Assembly (NCBI GenBank): GCA_026315105.1
Contig: CM048748.1
Span: 23,650,078-23,714,077, forward strand
DNA: 64,000 nt
Direction of reading: 5' to 3'
Source: Locusta migratoria
Lineage: Eukaryota > Arthropoda > Insecta > Orthoptera > Acrididae
The notes under the pieces were generated by a model. The model was not told the origin of the DNA and did not search any database. It worked only from the letters and a program-made list of their open reading frames with translations. The position numbers were made by a program, and so were the translations under genes. Below are positions 22,306-34,481 of the stretch, piece by piece; position 1 is the first letter of the stretch, and every line of letters starts with the position of its first letter.

Positions 22306-25192
22306 GTCAAATGAATATATAATGAACTTGTCAGCAAAGCTTGAAAGTAATTGATATAAATGCGTTTTTTGCAAAGAAGTGATTATACTAATCACGATGT
22401 ATACCGAAACAAACAGGGAAGTCTAGTCTGTGCAGAAACATATCAACATCAATAACACACCCAAGGAAACAGCGTGAAGTAACAAAAGCACTTACTACCT
22501 ACTCTGTGAGAAAAATTACATTCTGTGCTACGGAATCTGCTCCATGCCAAACTACACTGCTAACCAATTTGGAAACAATGAATAGATGTACATCTCTGTC
22601 TCAACCTAACACTACCAAATCGAAACAAAATAGTGCTACAAAGGCCAGTATATGCCAAACTATAAATGGAACTAATGCCAATATGAGAAAGTCATTTGCC
22701 TCTCAGCCAAACACCTTCAAATCCAAATCAAATGGTGTACCTTCTGCACTTGTGATAGGAATTTCTTTAATAGCCAGCAGCAGTGATGTAATTTCATCCC
22801 AGTCACATTCCCCAGAAATATCAACCCACAGGAAGAAGCTCCGTCTAAATAACCTCAACATTTTGAAAGTATTTCTGCTATAGCGTGCCCAAGAGAAGGA
22901 GCTGTTCCACGTTTTTCCACAAGAGCAAGAAGAGTGCGAAGCGATATGTTGATTATTCTGGCCTGGACTCACACGACCTTAGCGATGGTAGTTCCAGCTG
23001 TAACATAGGTCACGATGGACCCAGTTCAGTTCTAAGCAAGAAAATGCAGTATGATGTGAACCGTCAAAGAATTCTGCATATGGACATTGGAGATAACTCT
23101 ACCATTCTTATTATTCTGCATCGAAATGTCAGAAACCTCAAAAGTAAATTAAACTTTTTATCTATAAATCTAGGGTATATGGATATTGTTACTCGTCCTC
23201 ATGTTTTATGTTTTACTGAGCACCACACGACAGTTGGAATTGATGGGTTGCAGTTTGATGGCTTTGAACTAGGTACTCACTATTTTTAATCGGTTAAAGA
23301 GAAAGGCGTTGCTGTATTCTACATTAACAGTAAAATGATATGTAAGCCGTTGGACGTAAATAAATATTGTGTAGTTTAACGTTTTGAAGTCTATGGGGTT
23401 GAAATCACTGCTAAGAACATGACAGTTACTGTACTTACCATATACAAAGCACCAGAAGGAAAGTTTTGTATCTTTCTTAATAATTTAGTATGTCTTTTGG
23501 CCAAATTGTTCTCTAAATCAGAAACTTAATATTTGCAGGGGACTTACTGATAATTATCATAAACTGACTTGAAGCATTTGAGGAATTCATACAACTTGGC
23601 TGCTACAGTTAACTGGGCCACTAGAGTTATGGAAAACTGCAACAGCCTTTGAGACAATATTTTCACCTTGAAGAATATAATCAACAGTGTAAGTAAAGTC
23701 ATGCTTGGTTTATCTAGCCGTCATGGCCAACAACTTAATGTCAGTAACGTAAATATATGCAACAAACGTCCTCACACAGTCCTATAAATGTATAAATACA
23801 AATACTTTCTTATTTTAACTACAATTTATCACAGGTACACTGGGAAAACTCTCAGAAAGAATATTTGGGTCTCTTCCAGTAAAACACGGATTACATAAGC
23901 TATCAAAACTTTTTGTCAGACAAAGAGGTATTTACATGTCTCACTCAGAGTCAACTGATCGCCTTGCAACATCCCATTACAAACAGTTCTGTAAGATTTT
24001 AAAAAGGGAGATAAACAAATTAAAAACAACACGTATATATTAAATCCGAAATTGCAAAATCCAACAAGAAAATTAAAAGTATGGAATGTTACAAAGAATG
24101 TGGCAACAACAATAAGACTGTTAATATCATAGAAATCAGTTATGATGATAAGGATATCCATTATCCAGTTACAGTACGTAATAAACTAAACAATCACTTC
24201 TTAACTGCAGCAGAACATGTAGGTTGTAAGGATTCGCTGAATGGTGCTGTGTATTGAATAAACAGAACTAATCCCAATCTATATGCCACAATTTGTATAG
24301 CTCCAGTCACTATTACTGAAGTTAAAAGTACCATAAAGGCCTTGAAAAATAAAAATTCCACAGATACTGACAACATTTCATCTTAAGTTCCGAAGTACTG
24401 TAGTGACAGTGTATGTAAACTCCTGTGTCATCTTTTTAATAAATCTATACAGCAAGGTATTGTCCCAGAGAATTAAAACTTGCCTTTGTGAAACCACTTT
24501 TTATGAAGGGTGACCCAACTAATGTTTCCAGATACCACCCAATATCTCTGCTCAGTAACTTCTTAAAAGTATCGGAGGAACTAATATATGAAAGAATTGC
24601 TGGCTATATCAACTACCATAACGTCCTCAGTAGAATCTAATTTGGATTTCAGAAAGGCAGATCAACAGAGCAAGCTATTTCTTAACTTACTAATTAAATT
24701 ATTGAGTCAATAAATAATAAAATATCACCTACTAGAATATTCTGTTACCTGTCAAAGTCCTTCGATTGTCTAGACCACGCCTTTCTCTTACAGAAGGCCA
24801 AGTTTTATGGCCTGAGAGGTAGGTTTGGAAAGTGGATTCAGTAATATTACAGAACAGAATGTGATGGGACTGTCTGGGGCTTATTAAAGTGCAGGGTGCC
24901 ACCAGGCTCCATTTAGGGACCTATATGTTTCCTTTTCTTCTTCAATGACCTCCCACTGTTCACAAACACTGACATCAAATTTACTCTTTGTAGATGACAC
25001 TAATATTCTGCTTGTAGGTCGAAGAAACAGTGAAGTAGGAAACAAATGTAAATCTGTACTATTTGATATCCTACACTGGTTTAAGCCCATATATATAATT
25101 TCATACTGCTCAGTAAGATAACAAAAGTATTTCATTGAGCTGTGGTAACCAAAATATAATACAAAGTGATTTTTCAAGCTCTTAGGCATGCT

Positions 25193-28100
25193 GTTATGGT
25201 CTTCAATCCGGAGACTGGATGCAGCTCTCCACAATACCCTATCCTGAGCAAGCCTCTTCAGCTCCACATAAGAACGGCAACATACATCTGTCTGAATCTG
25301 CTTACTGTATCCATCTCTTGGCCTTCCTCTGCTGTTTTTACCCCACACACTTCCCTCCAACGCTAAATTCACAATCCCTTCTTTTAGTCAAGGTATGCCA
25401 GAAATTTCTTTTCTCCCCAATCCTGTACAGTACCTCCTCATTAGTTACGCGATCCACCCACCTAATCTTCAGCATTCTTCTGTAGCACCACATTTCAAAA
25501 GCCTCAATCCTCTTCCTGTCCGCACTGTTCATCGTCCATGTTTCACTCCCATACAAGGCAACACTCCATACAAATTCCTTCAGAAAGGACTCCCTTAGGC
25601 TAAAATCAATATTCGATGTTAAAAAATTTCTCTTTTACAAGAACGCTTTTCTACCCATTGCCATTCTGCTTTTTATATCCTCTGTACTGCGACCATCATT
25701 TGTTATTTTACTGCCCAAGTAACAAAACTCATATTGCTCCGTTACCTAATCTAATTCCTTCAGCATCACCTGATTTTCTTAGACTGCATTACCCTAGTTT
25801 TGCTCTTGTTAATGTTCATCTTATATGCACCTTTCAACACACTCTCCATTCCGTTCAATTGCTCTACCAGGTCCTTTACTGTATCTGACAGAATTACTAT
25901 GTCGTCGGCAAAACGCAATGTTTTTAATTCTTCCCCCTGAACTTTAATCCCTTCTCCAAATTTCTCCTTGCTTTCCTTTATAGCTTACTCAATGTACAAA
26001 TTGAATAACATTGGAGAAAGGCTACAACTCTGTCTTACTCCCTTTCCAACCACTGCATCACTTTCATGCCCTTCAACTCTGACAACCGCTGTTTGGTTTT
26101 TGTACAAGTTATAAATAACCTTACGCTCCCTACATTCTACTCCTGCTTGCTTCAGAGCTTGAAAGAGTTTATTCCAATCAACATTGTCAAAAGCCTTCTC
26201 CAAATCTACAAAAGCTAGAAATGTCGGTTTGCCTTATCTTAATCTATCTTCTAGGAAAAGCCGTAAAGTGAGTATTGCCTCCCGTGTTCCTACATTTCTC
26301 CTGAACCCAAACTGATCTTCCCCGAGGTCGGCTTCTACCAGCTTTTCCATCCTTCTGTAAATAATTCGTGTTAATATTTTGCAACCATGACTTATTAAAC
26401 TTATGGTAGTGTAGTTTTCACACCTGACTGCACCTGCTTTCTTTGGAATGGGGATTATAACATTTTTCTTAAAGTCTGAGGGTACTTCACGTGTCTCATA
26501 CATCTTACACACCAGGTGAAACAATTTTGTCATGGCTGGTTCTCCCAGAGACTTCAATAGTTCTGAGGGAATGTTATCTACTCCCGGGGCCTTGTTCCGA
26601 CCTAGGTCTTTCAATGCTCTGTCAAATTCATCTCTCAGTACAGTATCTCTTATTTCATCTTGATCTACTGCCTCTTCCCTTCCTATAACATCGTCTCTAA
26701 GTTCATTTCCTTCATAGAGCCTCTTTATATACTCTTTCCACCTTCCAGCTTTCCCTTCTTTGCTGAGAACTGGTTTTCCATCAGAGTCCTTGATATTCAT
26801 AGAGCTGATTTTCTTATCTCCAAATGTTTCTTTTATTTTCCTGTAGACTGTATCTATTTTCCCCTATTTATATATTCTTCTACATCCTTGCATTTGTCTT
26901 CTAGCCACTCCTGCTTAGCCATTTTGCACTTCCTGTCAATGGCATTTCTTAGTCATCTGTACTCCATTTTGCCTGTTTCATTTACTGCATTTTTATATTT
27001 TCTCCTTTCATCGATTAAATTTAGTATCTCCTGTGATATCCAAGGAGTTTTTGTAGGTCTTGCCTTCCTGCCTATTTTGTCCTCTGCTGCCTTCACTATT
27101 TGATCTCTCAATGCTACCCATTCCTCCTCTACTGTTTTATTTCCCCCCATTTCTGTCAATTGTTGCCTAAAGCTCCCTCTGAAATTCTTAATAACTTCAG
27201 GTTCCTTCACTTTATCCAGGTCCCATCTCCCTATTTTCCTACCTTTTTGTAGCTTCTTCAGTTTCAGCCTACAGTTCATAACCAACAAGTTATTTATTTT
27301 GTCAAGTAGGCTCAACCACATAGATCGTGTATAAAACACTATAATCAATAATGGATATAATTAAGCCAACAAGTTATGGTCAGAGTCTATATCTGCCCCT
27401 GGGTATGTCTTACAGTTTAAAACCTGGTTCCGAAATCTATGTCTTACCATTATAAAATATGTCTGGTATCTCCCGGTGTCTCCTAATCTCTTCCACGTAT
27501 ACAACCTTCTTTTGTGATTCTTGAACCAGGTGTTTGTTATAACTAAATTATGTTCCGTGCAAATTTCTACCAGGCGGCTTCCTCTTTCATTCCTTTTGCC
27601 CAGATCATATTCACCTACTATCTTCCCTTCCCTTCCTTGTCCTACTACCAAATTCCAATCTCCCATAACAGTTAAATTTTCCTCTCCCTTAATTGTCTGA
27701 ATAATTTCCTTTATCTCCTCATATATTTCTTCGATCTCCTCATCATCGGCAGAGCTAGTTCGCATATAAACCTGTACTACTGTGGTCGGTGTTGGCTTCG
27801 TATCTATCTTGACTGCGATAATTCGATCACTGTGTTGCTCATAGGTGTTTACCCGCATTCCTATTTTCTTATTCATTATCAGATCTACTCCTGTAATACC
27901 CCCAATTGATTTTATATTTATAATCCTGTACTCGCCTGACCAGAAATCCTGTTCTTCTTTCCACCGAACTTCACTAATCCCCACTATATCTAACTTCAAG
28001 CTATCCATTTCCCTTTTTAAATTTTCTAATTTTCCTACTCGATTAAGGGATCTAACATCCCACGCTCCGACCCATAGAATGCCAGTACTGTCTTTCCTGA

Positions 28101-28506
28101 CGATAACATCCTCTTGAGTAGTCCCCGCCCGGAGATCCGAAGGGGGACTATTTTACCTACGGAATATTTTATCCAAGAGGATGCCATCATCATATGTTCA
28201 TACAGTAGAGCTGCATGTCCTCGGGAAAAGTAACGGCTGTAGTTTCCCTTTGCTTTCAGCCGTTCGCAGTAACTGTGTGGCAAAGCCACATTAGCTGATG
28301 TTACAAGGCCAGCTCAGTCAATCATCCGGACTGTTGCCCCTGTAACTACTGAAAAGGCTGCTGCCCCTCTTCAGGAACCACACGTTTGTCTGGCCTCTCC
28401 AGAGATACCCCTCCACTGTGGTTGCACCTACGGTACGGCTATCTGTATCGTTGAGGCACGCAAGCCACCCCACCTCGGCAATGTCTGTGATTCATGGGAG
28501 TGGTAG
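25193..28506 (-). mobile_element. RTE (BovB-type) LINE copy 2, nearly full length
   Basis: Same family and orientation as copy 1. It begins at CCACTCCCATGAATCACAGA (28503 leftward) and ends with the family 3' end GAAGACCATAAC at 25193. An 8-bp direct repeat GGCATGCT (25185-25192 and 28507-28514) brackets it, and LINE B continues on both sides. The 5' leader, EN (frame 27361-28008: LDIVGISEVRWKEEQDFWSG, LTVMGDWNLVVGQGREGKI with GDWN intact), linker (26953-27348), RT fingers (26234-26800, including CENYTTISLISHGCKIL, which copy 1 has lost) and palm (25985-26203) are present. The FADD-box region (about 25880-25930) and the C terminus (25338-25556) are also present. A 72-bp insertion splits the EN, and several frameshifts occur. 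Confidence 0.92.
27294..27365. mobile_element. 72-bp insertion with 12-bp TSD inside RTE copy 2
   Basis: The RTE endonuclease sequence CCAACAAGTTAT occurs twice (27282-27293 and 27366-27377) around 72 bp not found at the same place in copy 1. The insert contains CAAGTAGGCTCAACCACATA and no coding sequence. On the minus strand it ends GACAAAATAA, which would fit an extremely truncated retroposed tail. The source element is unknown. Confidence 0.85.
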
Positions 28507-29291
28507 GGCATGCTAAGTGTTTGTAAATTGAACTTGTCTGAGCATATAGTAGATCTTCTTGAAAGAGTGTTGCATCTTACGCCCTCAGGGTAATCACCCC
28601 TATTATTGACATAGATACTACTTAATTATGTCCTATTGCATAATATTTTGGGGTTATCATAAACCTGCCAAAATATTTACCGCACAGAAGAGTGCAATTA
28701 GAGTAATTCGTGGTGTTCACCCTAGATATTTTTGTAGAAAACTGTCCCCAAAGTTAAATATATTAACCACTACCTCTGAATTCATATTTTTATATTGATT
28801 TTTCTTTCAAATAATTTTTATCTTTTTAAATCTAACAGTGAATATCATGACTACAATACTATGTCTAAAAATTATCTACATACGGATCTGAAACGTTTAA
28901 CTGTTATACAAAATGGTGTCCATTATTCAACTCAGCGGACATCAAAATACATATTAATGTCCTGTCTACATTTTAACGCAAGCTTGAACAATAACAATAT
29001 AAAAGTTACTTTACTCTCTGGAGAATTTCTGCAGACAAAACAATGATTGTTTTAGTACATTTTGTCTTGTCTCGTGTATTTGACACTCTCTGTTTTTAAG
29101 TTTTAAAGGAATTATGCATCTTACCGCTTTAAATAAGAGAGGGACCGTTTTTCTTTTTCGTTGATTGCTTTTATGTTAATTGAGATATCTTACTAATTTT
29201 AGATCTACTTCTGCCTCTAAGATTATACACCAAATTATGATAGATATATACAATTGTATAAATATTTATTGAATCTCTGTATTTTGTTAAC

Positions 29292-29488
29292 GCCGGCCGC
29301 GGTGGCCGAGGTGACTGAGGCGCTCCAGTCACGGTTAGCACGGCCACTACGGTCGGGGGTTCGAATCCCCCTCGGGCATGGATATTTGTGCCGTCCTAGT
29401 TCGTAAGTAGTTCATAAGTAGTTTGTAAGTTTAGGGACTGATGACCCCGTAGTTACATCCCATAAGCTTTACAAACATTTGAACATTT
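29292..29488 (+). repeat. tRNA-derived SINE, copy 2 (complete)
   Basis: Same unit as 259-458, with B box GGTTCGAATCC at about 29359-29369 and tail ACAAACATTTGAACATTT. Flanked by a perfect 12-bp TSD TATTTTGTTAAC (29280-29291 and 29489-29500). It lies in the 3' UTR of LINE B. Confidence 0.93.
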
Positions 29489-29576
29489 TATTTTGTTAAC
29501 ATGAATCATTCCACATCCGTGTGATTAGTCACAACATGGATTTATGGAATATGAAATAAATAAATAAATTAAAAAA

Positions 29577-30477
29577 GCAAATAAAACGTGGTAGGTTATT
29601 CAGACCTATATTCTAGAAAATAGCTGAGCGTTGGGACCAAAGAGGGTGTGCTCTTTACTTTACTTACGAGGAGTACTTTTTACCCTATAAAGGTTTGAAA
29701 TCCGTGAGCCCATGTTGAAACTTAGCTTTGCCATCATACGTTTCATCACACTTATGGACTTATTTTTTGCTTACTGTCATCAACTGAAAATTATAAAGAA
29801 AGCCCAAAAATGTCACCCTAAGAGAGCAGCCACAATCGCTATGAGGAAATTTTGGGAGATACAATTACAAAAAAGTCCTCATACCGTTTGTTGCTGTTCT
29901 CTCAGGATGATATTTTTGTCTTTCTACTTAAAAGTTTCTTTGTCACTTCTAGAACAACCTTATTGTGACTTAATTTACAAACGAAATTCTGTGCAGATTT
30001 GGCGCGACATTTATTGGGTAATGTCTTTTTATTCTTTCGGACGTATTTAAATTATTCTGCCACCGATTAAAGTGCGCATTATCTGACTGTCCTCATGTCA
30101 ATAGAAAAATAATCTAGTTATTCACTCAGAGACGTGTCCATCGTAATTGAAATTTAAAACGCAGTGTAACGTTGCTGAAATGCGTAATAAATGAGCACTA
30201 CTGAAACAGACAACCACAAAGTATCGGTTTGGACGCGGTCTAGCAAACAGGTCGGTGGATATTTACGATGACGTTATTTGATGCACACACGTCGCGCTCT
30301 CGGTAACGTTGCTCTGAAATTAATGTGTCTGATTAAAGCTGCACTGTAGTCGAAACGTGTGAAGAGAAGTAGGTAGACCAGCTTTGCTACCAGCAACACC
30401 CCTGTCATATATCTCTTGAAGGACGAGTAGAATTGCCTGATTCATAAAATCGTTGTCACAAATATTATATTAGGTTA
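29577..30477. other. No gene recognised
   Basis: Mixed AT-rich DNA. One 112-codon plus frame (29712-30050) has no recognisable domain and no support as a gene. Confidence 0.4.
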
Positions 30478-30760
30478 CTAGCAGACCCGGCAACGCTTAG
30501 CAGTAGCTTCTCCCTGTGTCTATCCCTTCCTTCCCCTTCCTTTGTCCATCTCCTCCTCCCCCTACCGTCACACCACTCCCTCTTACCCCACACCATATCC
30601 ATCTCCTCCCCTTCCTCTCTGCGTCTATATCATCTCCCCTTTTTAAATCCATTTCATTCCCCCATACTCTGCTCTCTGATCTTATTTATTGTGATTGCAA
30701 TCGGTAACTTGATAGGGGATGGAAGTAAAAATGGACAGGTAAATCAATAGGAAACGGGTT
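30478..30760 (-). repeat. Possible Helitron 3' end with CT-rich block
   Basis: Minus-strand text GCGTTGCCGGGTCTGCTAG followed by T (CTAG at 30478-30481) resembles the end at 2816 (GTTGCCCGG further inside). A C/T-rich tract follows at 30505-30680. There is no clear hairpin, so this is tentative. Confidence 0.3.
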
Positions 30761-30985
30761 ATTAGAGAGACGTTTTGAGCTGCTCTATCTATGAGGTTAG
30801 TAGCTTCAATGGCCGCACGTTTAATGGTTGTATTGTACTAACAGGTATGTTTATAAGTGTAGGCATAAAAACAACTTTCCTGTTTTATGTTAAAAATGAC
30901 TGGGAAGGAAAAAACAAAACCGCACATGTTTACAGCACAGCATATCTTACTTTTCTCGCAGCGTGCAGTATAGAAATATTTCTTA

Positions 30986-31573
30986 CTAGCTGCTCCCCGC
31001 GGTGTTACCCGCGGTTCAATAGTCAGACATTTAAGTGCCAAGAAATGGTATAAATAACTACATGACTGTTTGCGACATTGTTAGCACGGTATATATAATT
31101 GTCTTGGAACGGATGGAGAGCCAAAAAATCTATTGCAATACGTCCCTGTAAACGACGTTTCAAGACTTCTTCTTCTCCGAGTATACGTAGAGATTTCTAG
31201 CTCTTGATACACGGGAGCAGCCTACGTAGAGCTGTCCGTGCGAGAAACATGGGGTGGCCACATGAATACCTGCCACTTTTAATGTTTGTCCTTGACTCTT
31301 GTTTATAGTAATCTAGAAGGCCACTTTCAGTGGGAACTGTAACCGGTTAACCTGGAATGGCAAGTTTGTTGGGATGATGGGAATTCGTGTGGTATTAATA
31401 CAGTCTCTCTCTTGGCTCCACCGGTGATGATGGTGGCCTGCACGATATGCCTTCTCAGGTCCGTGTTGCGTAATCTGGTGCCATTGCATAATCGTGGTGC
31501 ATCCAAGTTACGCATCAATAAAACAGGCACACCCACCTTCAGCTCCAACTTGTGGGATGGCACCCCTGACAGT
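30986..31573 (-). pseudogene. Helitron 3' part: Pif1-type helicase C terminus
   Basis: The minus frame (within 31327-31713) reads LSGVPSHKLELKVGVPVLLM, RNLDAPRLCNGTRLRNTDLR and VQATIITGGAKRETVLIPHE. This is the conserved C-terminal segment of Pif1-family helicases carried by Helitrons (consensus form P-H-x-L-x-L-K-V-G ... NGTRL ... G). Downstream, frameshifted text continues toward the 3' terminus, which on the minus strand is CCGCGGGTAACACCGCGG (a 6-bp hairpin with a 6-nt loop), seven nucleotides, then CTAG (30986-30989) and T. The hairpin plus CTAG-T is the standard Helitron 3' signature. The N-terminal Rep/HUH part is absent. Confidence 0.82.
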
Positions 31574-34469
31574 AAGTAACTACAATAACAACAATACAGC
31601 AATCGAAAACAAATGCCAAATAAAGGAACAAAATAAACAGCAAACCTAACAGAGAAAAGTAACGAAATAAACAACAAACGTAACGGAGAAAAGTAAAGAG
31701 ATAAAAAAGACATCTAACGGAGAATCGAACTGTTGAGATCCTACAAATGCAAAGCGAACCAACAAAAGAACTAAATCCAAACGTTCGAATGCTATAAATA
31801 ATCGAAATCACCAAAGAAACTATTATTCATTGAAATCCAAAGAGAATACAATTTTAAATAATTACGATAACAGTTTACGTACGCTATTTATCCGTGGCAG
31901 TTCGCGCTTTGTACACAAAATAGGGCTTGGTATCTAGATCCCATTCTACACAAAACGTCAATGTTTTTTTCTTGCCATGGTACTTAGAGCATATTTTAAT
32001 TAAAGTCTTCAATTTATATACATACTTCATTTGTTACAACAAATGAAAATGAATGCGGCATAAACGCCAACATTCAGATTTCTTGTGTATGTAATTATAT
32101 ATCAGTTAAGCCGTTTTTGCAGTATCCAAGAATCTTTTTGTATATTCGAAAGTAAAAAAGATAATCATCTAAATCAGTGCTGTAGTTTTAGCGTGATGCG
32201 GTAATAACCATACAAACTTTCGCATTTATAATATGTATAGGATATACACGACGGAGGAAATTTTCGCAACACCACATTGACTTTCTCAAAATCCTTTGGG
32301 CTATTTATTTTCATAGTATCCCAAACAGTTTTCATTTATGGTGTATCACATCAGCACGTGTAAGCAACTTCACTCTTTAGCAAAGTATGTACTATTATAA
32401 CTTTCCAACAAATTGCAATAGAACATGCAAGCTAATGTAGCCATGATTTAGCTACAAGCGGAATATTATGTTTCTTTTATCTTCAATTACTTCTTCTGAG
32501 TGACAAACACGTTGTAGTATGGATGTCACAAATACTTCAGAACAATATGATCACAGGTTTATCATTATTGTGCCAACACGTATCGTCAAGAACCGTGGAA
32601 AGTTACTTTTGATGCTGCTGCAGCTGCAAATATTGTATTGATAGTATATGTTAGTTCCTTCTGAAATAACGAAATTTAAATTCTAGTTTTGCTAGAATAT
32701 TCTGTTACATTCTATAGTACGTGCAGTTTTTAAACAGACAGAACTGATTAAAAATACTGGAAAATGTTGCGAATAGAAAGTAGCACAAAAAGCGCGAAGT
32801 AAAGTGACCGTTAGTAGTCCTCCGTAAAAGGAAATGTTCCTAATAAGAATGCAATTTTGTAATTTAGAAGAGAGGGAAGTAGTAAAATCGAGACAATTTT
32901 TTTTCCATCTTACAACCAACAAAAGTTTAAAAGAACTTCAACTAATAGGTGGATACTGTTGTTTTCACTCTAGAAATTACACAACAACCTTATTTGAATT
33001 AAATAATCTATCTAAAATATCCTCCATTAAAGCTGAGTGGATATTGACACTGCCGACTATCCAATAATAAAAGGCACAAAGTAAGCGATCAAGAGGTGTT
33101 CTCTTTGACCAATACAACACTTTCTGGACCCTGCAACAGACTTTTGATTTGACGTGAAACGCTACCAATAAAAATAAATAAATATACAATAATTAACGTC
33201 GCGACTCCAAGATCGTTTTCCTTTCTCTCTAATGAAATATAATCTCTGAAAATCCTTCATTCCTTTGTTTTAGCGCCGGAGAGAAAGAACAGCGAACCGC
33301 TTCATTTGTCTGTCTTTTGCCGCCGTCGAGTTAAGACGCATTGCTAGCAGCTCTCCTTGTTCACCATTAAAATTGCTGTAAGCATAGTGCTAAATTCAAA
33401 GAAAATATACATGGAAATATATACGTTCATTAATTTCATGGCGGAGGTGTTCTTACTTGATTTCACACCTCATAGTGGCGTAGATAATTTACCATTTCCT
33501 TGGTTGTAAGGCGTATGCCGGAACTGGTAAGCCCCTCCCACTTATTCCCAATTGGGATTCCCCCTTTGCCCCACTATCAGCTTGTCTGATAATTGCCTGA
33601 ATAGAACCGCGACTCTTTATGGGCCGGATCTCAAACAGCCCGCTCCACTCCTCGGAGTGGAGAATGAAAAGAATAAGGTTTTTTCTATCCCCGTGAAATT
33701 TTACCAACCGCGAACACGGAGCCCGCAACTAAATTTTATCTCACGATCCACTGCACATCAAAATTCCACCCGTCCAATTCTTGATCACGATGGTGTTTTA
33801 CTTTCAGTTATTCTCATTTTAAATTTACTGATTTCTGGCTGATATCATCAAAACAATGTATCGCAACCGTGAAGGTAGAGCCTAACTTTAATAACGTAGT
33901 TGCCACCAACATTCCCCCTATCTCTGACGTTTTTCAAAATTAATCAAAGAATATCATCATACCCTCCATTTCTCCCCGATTCAAAGCTTTCATGTGATAT
34001 CTTGGTTAACGTGTGAAACCCCAACAACTGATAGGAGCTACAGTATAGACGGCATTAAAATATGATGCCTACTATTAAATTCTCGAGCGTCAAGTGCAAT
34101 TTTATTACTTTCTCCATCACACAATGTTTTATTGATGACAGCTGATTTCACGTGCTCTCATAAAAAGCTTTTTCAGGAATGAGCGTTTTTCTTTTTCAGT
34201 GCCACTCCACGGAATTCATTAGACTGACTTTAGTTTAAAGAAAAAAAGGAGAGACAAGAAAAGGAGAATTTCAACTTTAATTCTAAATTTAAAGCCGCTG
34301 TGTTTCTTTCATGAATCTCATGTTTTTTAATGTATTCCTTCTTCTGTTCTACGTAGTGTAATATCATTGGCGATACTATTACAAGGCAAATTACGTGGTT
34401 GGAATGCACCAGTTGTAAGCACACGTTTCCGCGGTACATTTATCAGTCTAAGCGCAGATATATAATATT
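31574..34469. other. About 2.9 kb without recognised gene
   Basis: A short imperfect tandem repeat (about 45-bp unit: AACAAACGTAACGGAGAAAAG and a variant) lies at 31633-31712 beside the Helitron fragment. From 33230 to 33840 the sequence is less AT-rich, with frames on both strands (96 codons plus at 33552, 79 minus at 33489) that show no domain. Nothing else is supported. Confidence 0.45.
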
Positions 34470-34481
34470 ATAATACGTTGC

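Larger units (their letters stand above)
22380..29576 (+). pseudogene. LINE B (Jockey/CR1-like), split by an RTE and a SINE
   Basis: The plus-strand element contains a Ser/Thr/Asn-rich frame at 22506-22883 (125 codons, possibly the end of an ORF1), then the EN start ILHRNVRNLKSKLNFLSINL and VLCFTEHHTTVGIDGLQFDG (22885-23289). The linker follows (ITEVKSTIKALKNKNSTDTD, about 24310-24370), then the RT (PISLLSNFLKVSEELIYERI at about 24540, FGFQKGRSTEQAIS, FCYLSKSFDCLDHAFLLQKA). It is interrupted at 25192 and resumes at 28515, where a C-terminal block reads AYYFGVIINLPKYLP-like text and FTAQKSAIRVIRGVHPRYFC (about 28675-28730). The 3' tail ends TGGAATATGAAATAAATAAAT at about 29575. Stops and indels are numerous. 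The 5' limit is approximate. Confidence 0.75.

Noticed and set aside
24884..25372. 162-codon minus frame as a novel gene
   Set aside because: It is a fusion of the RTE C-terminal end (GSVWGKNSRGRPRDGYSKQI) with antisense of LINE B beyond the insertion site.
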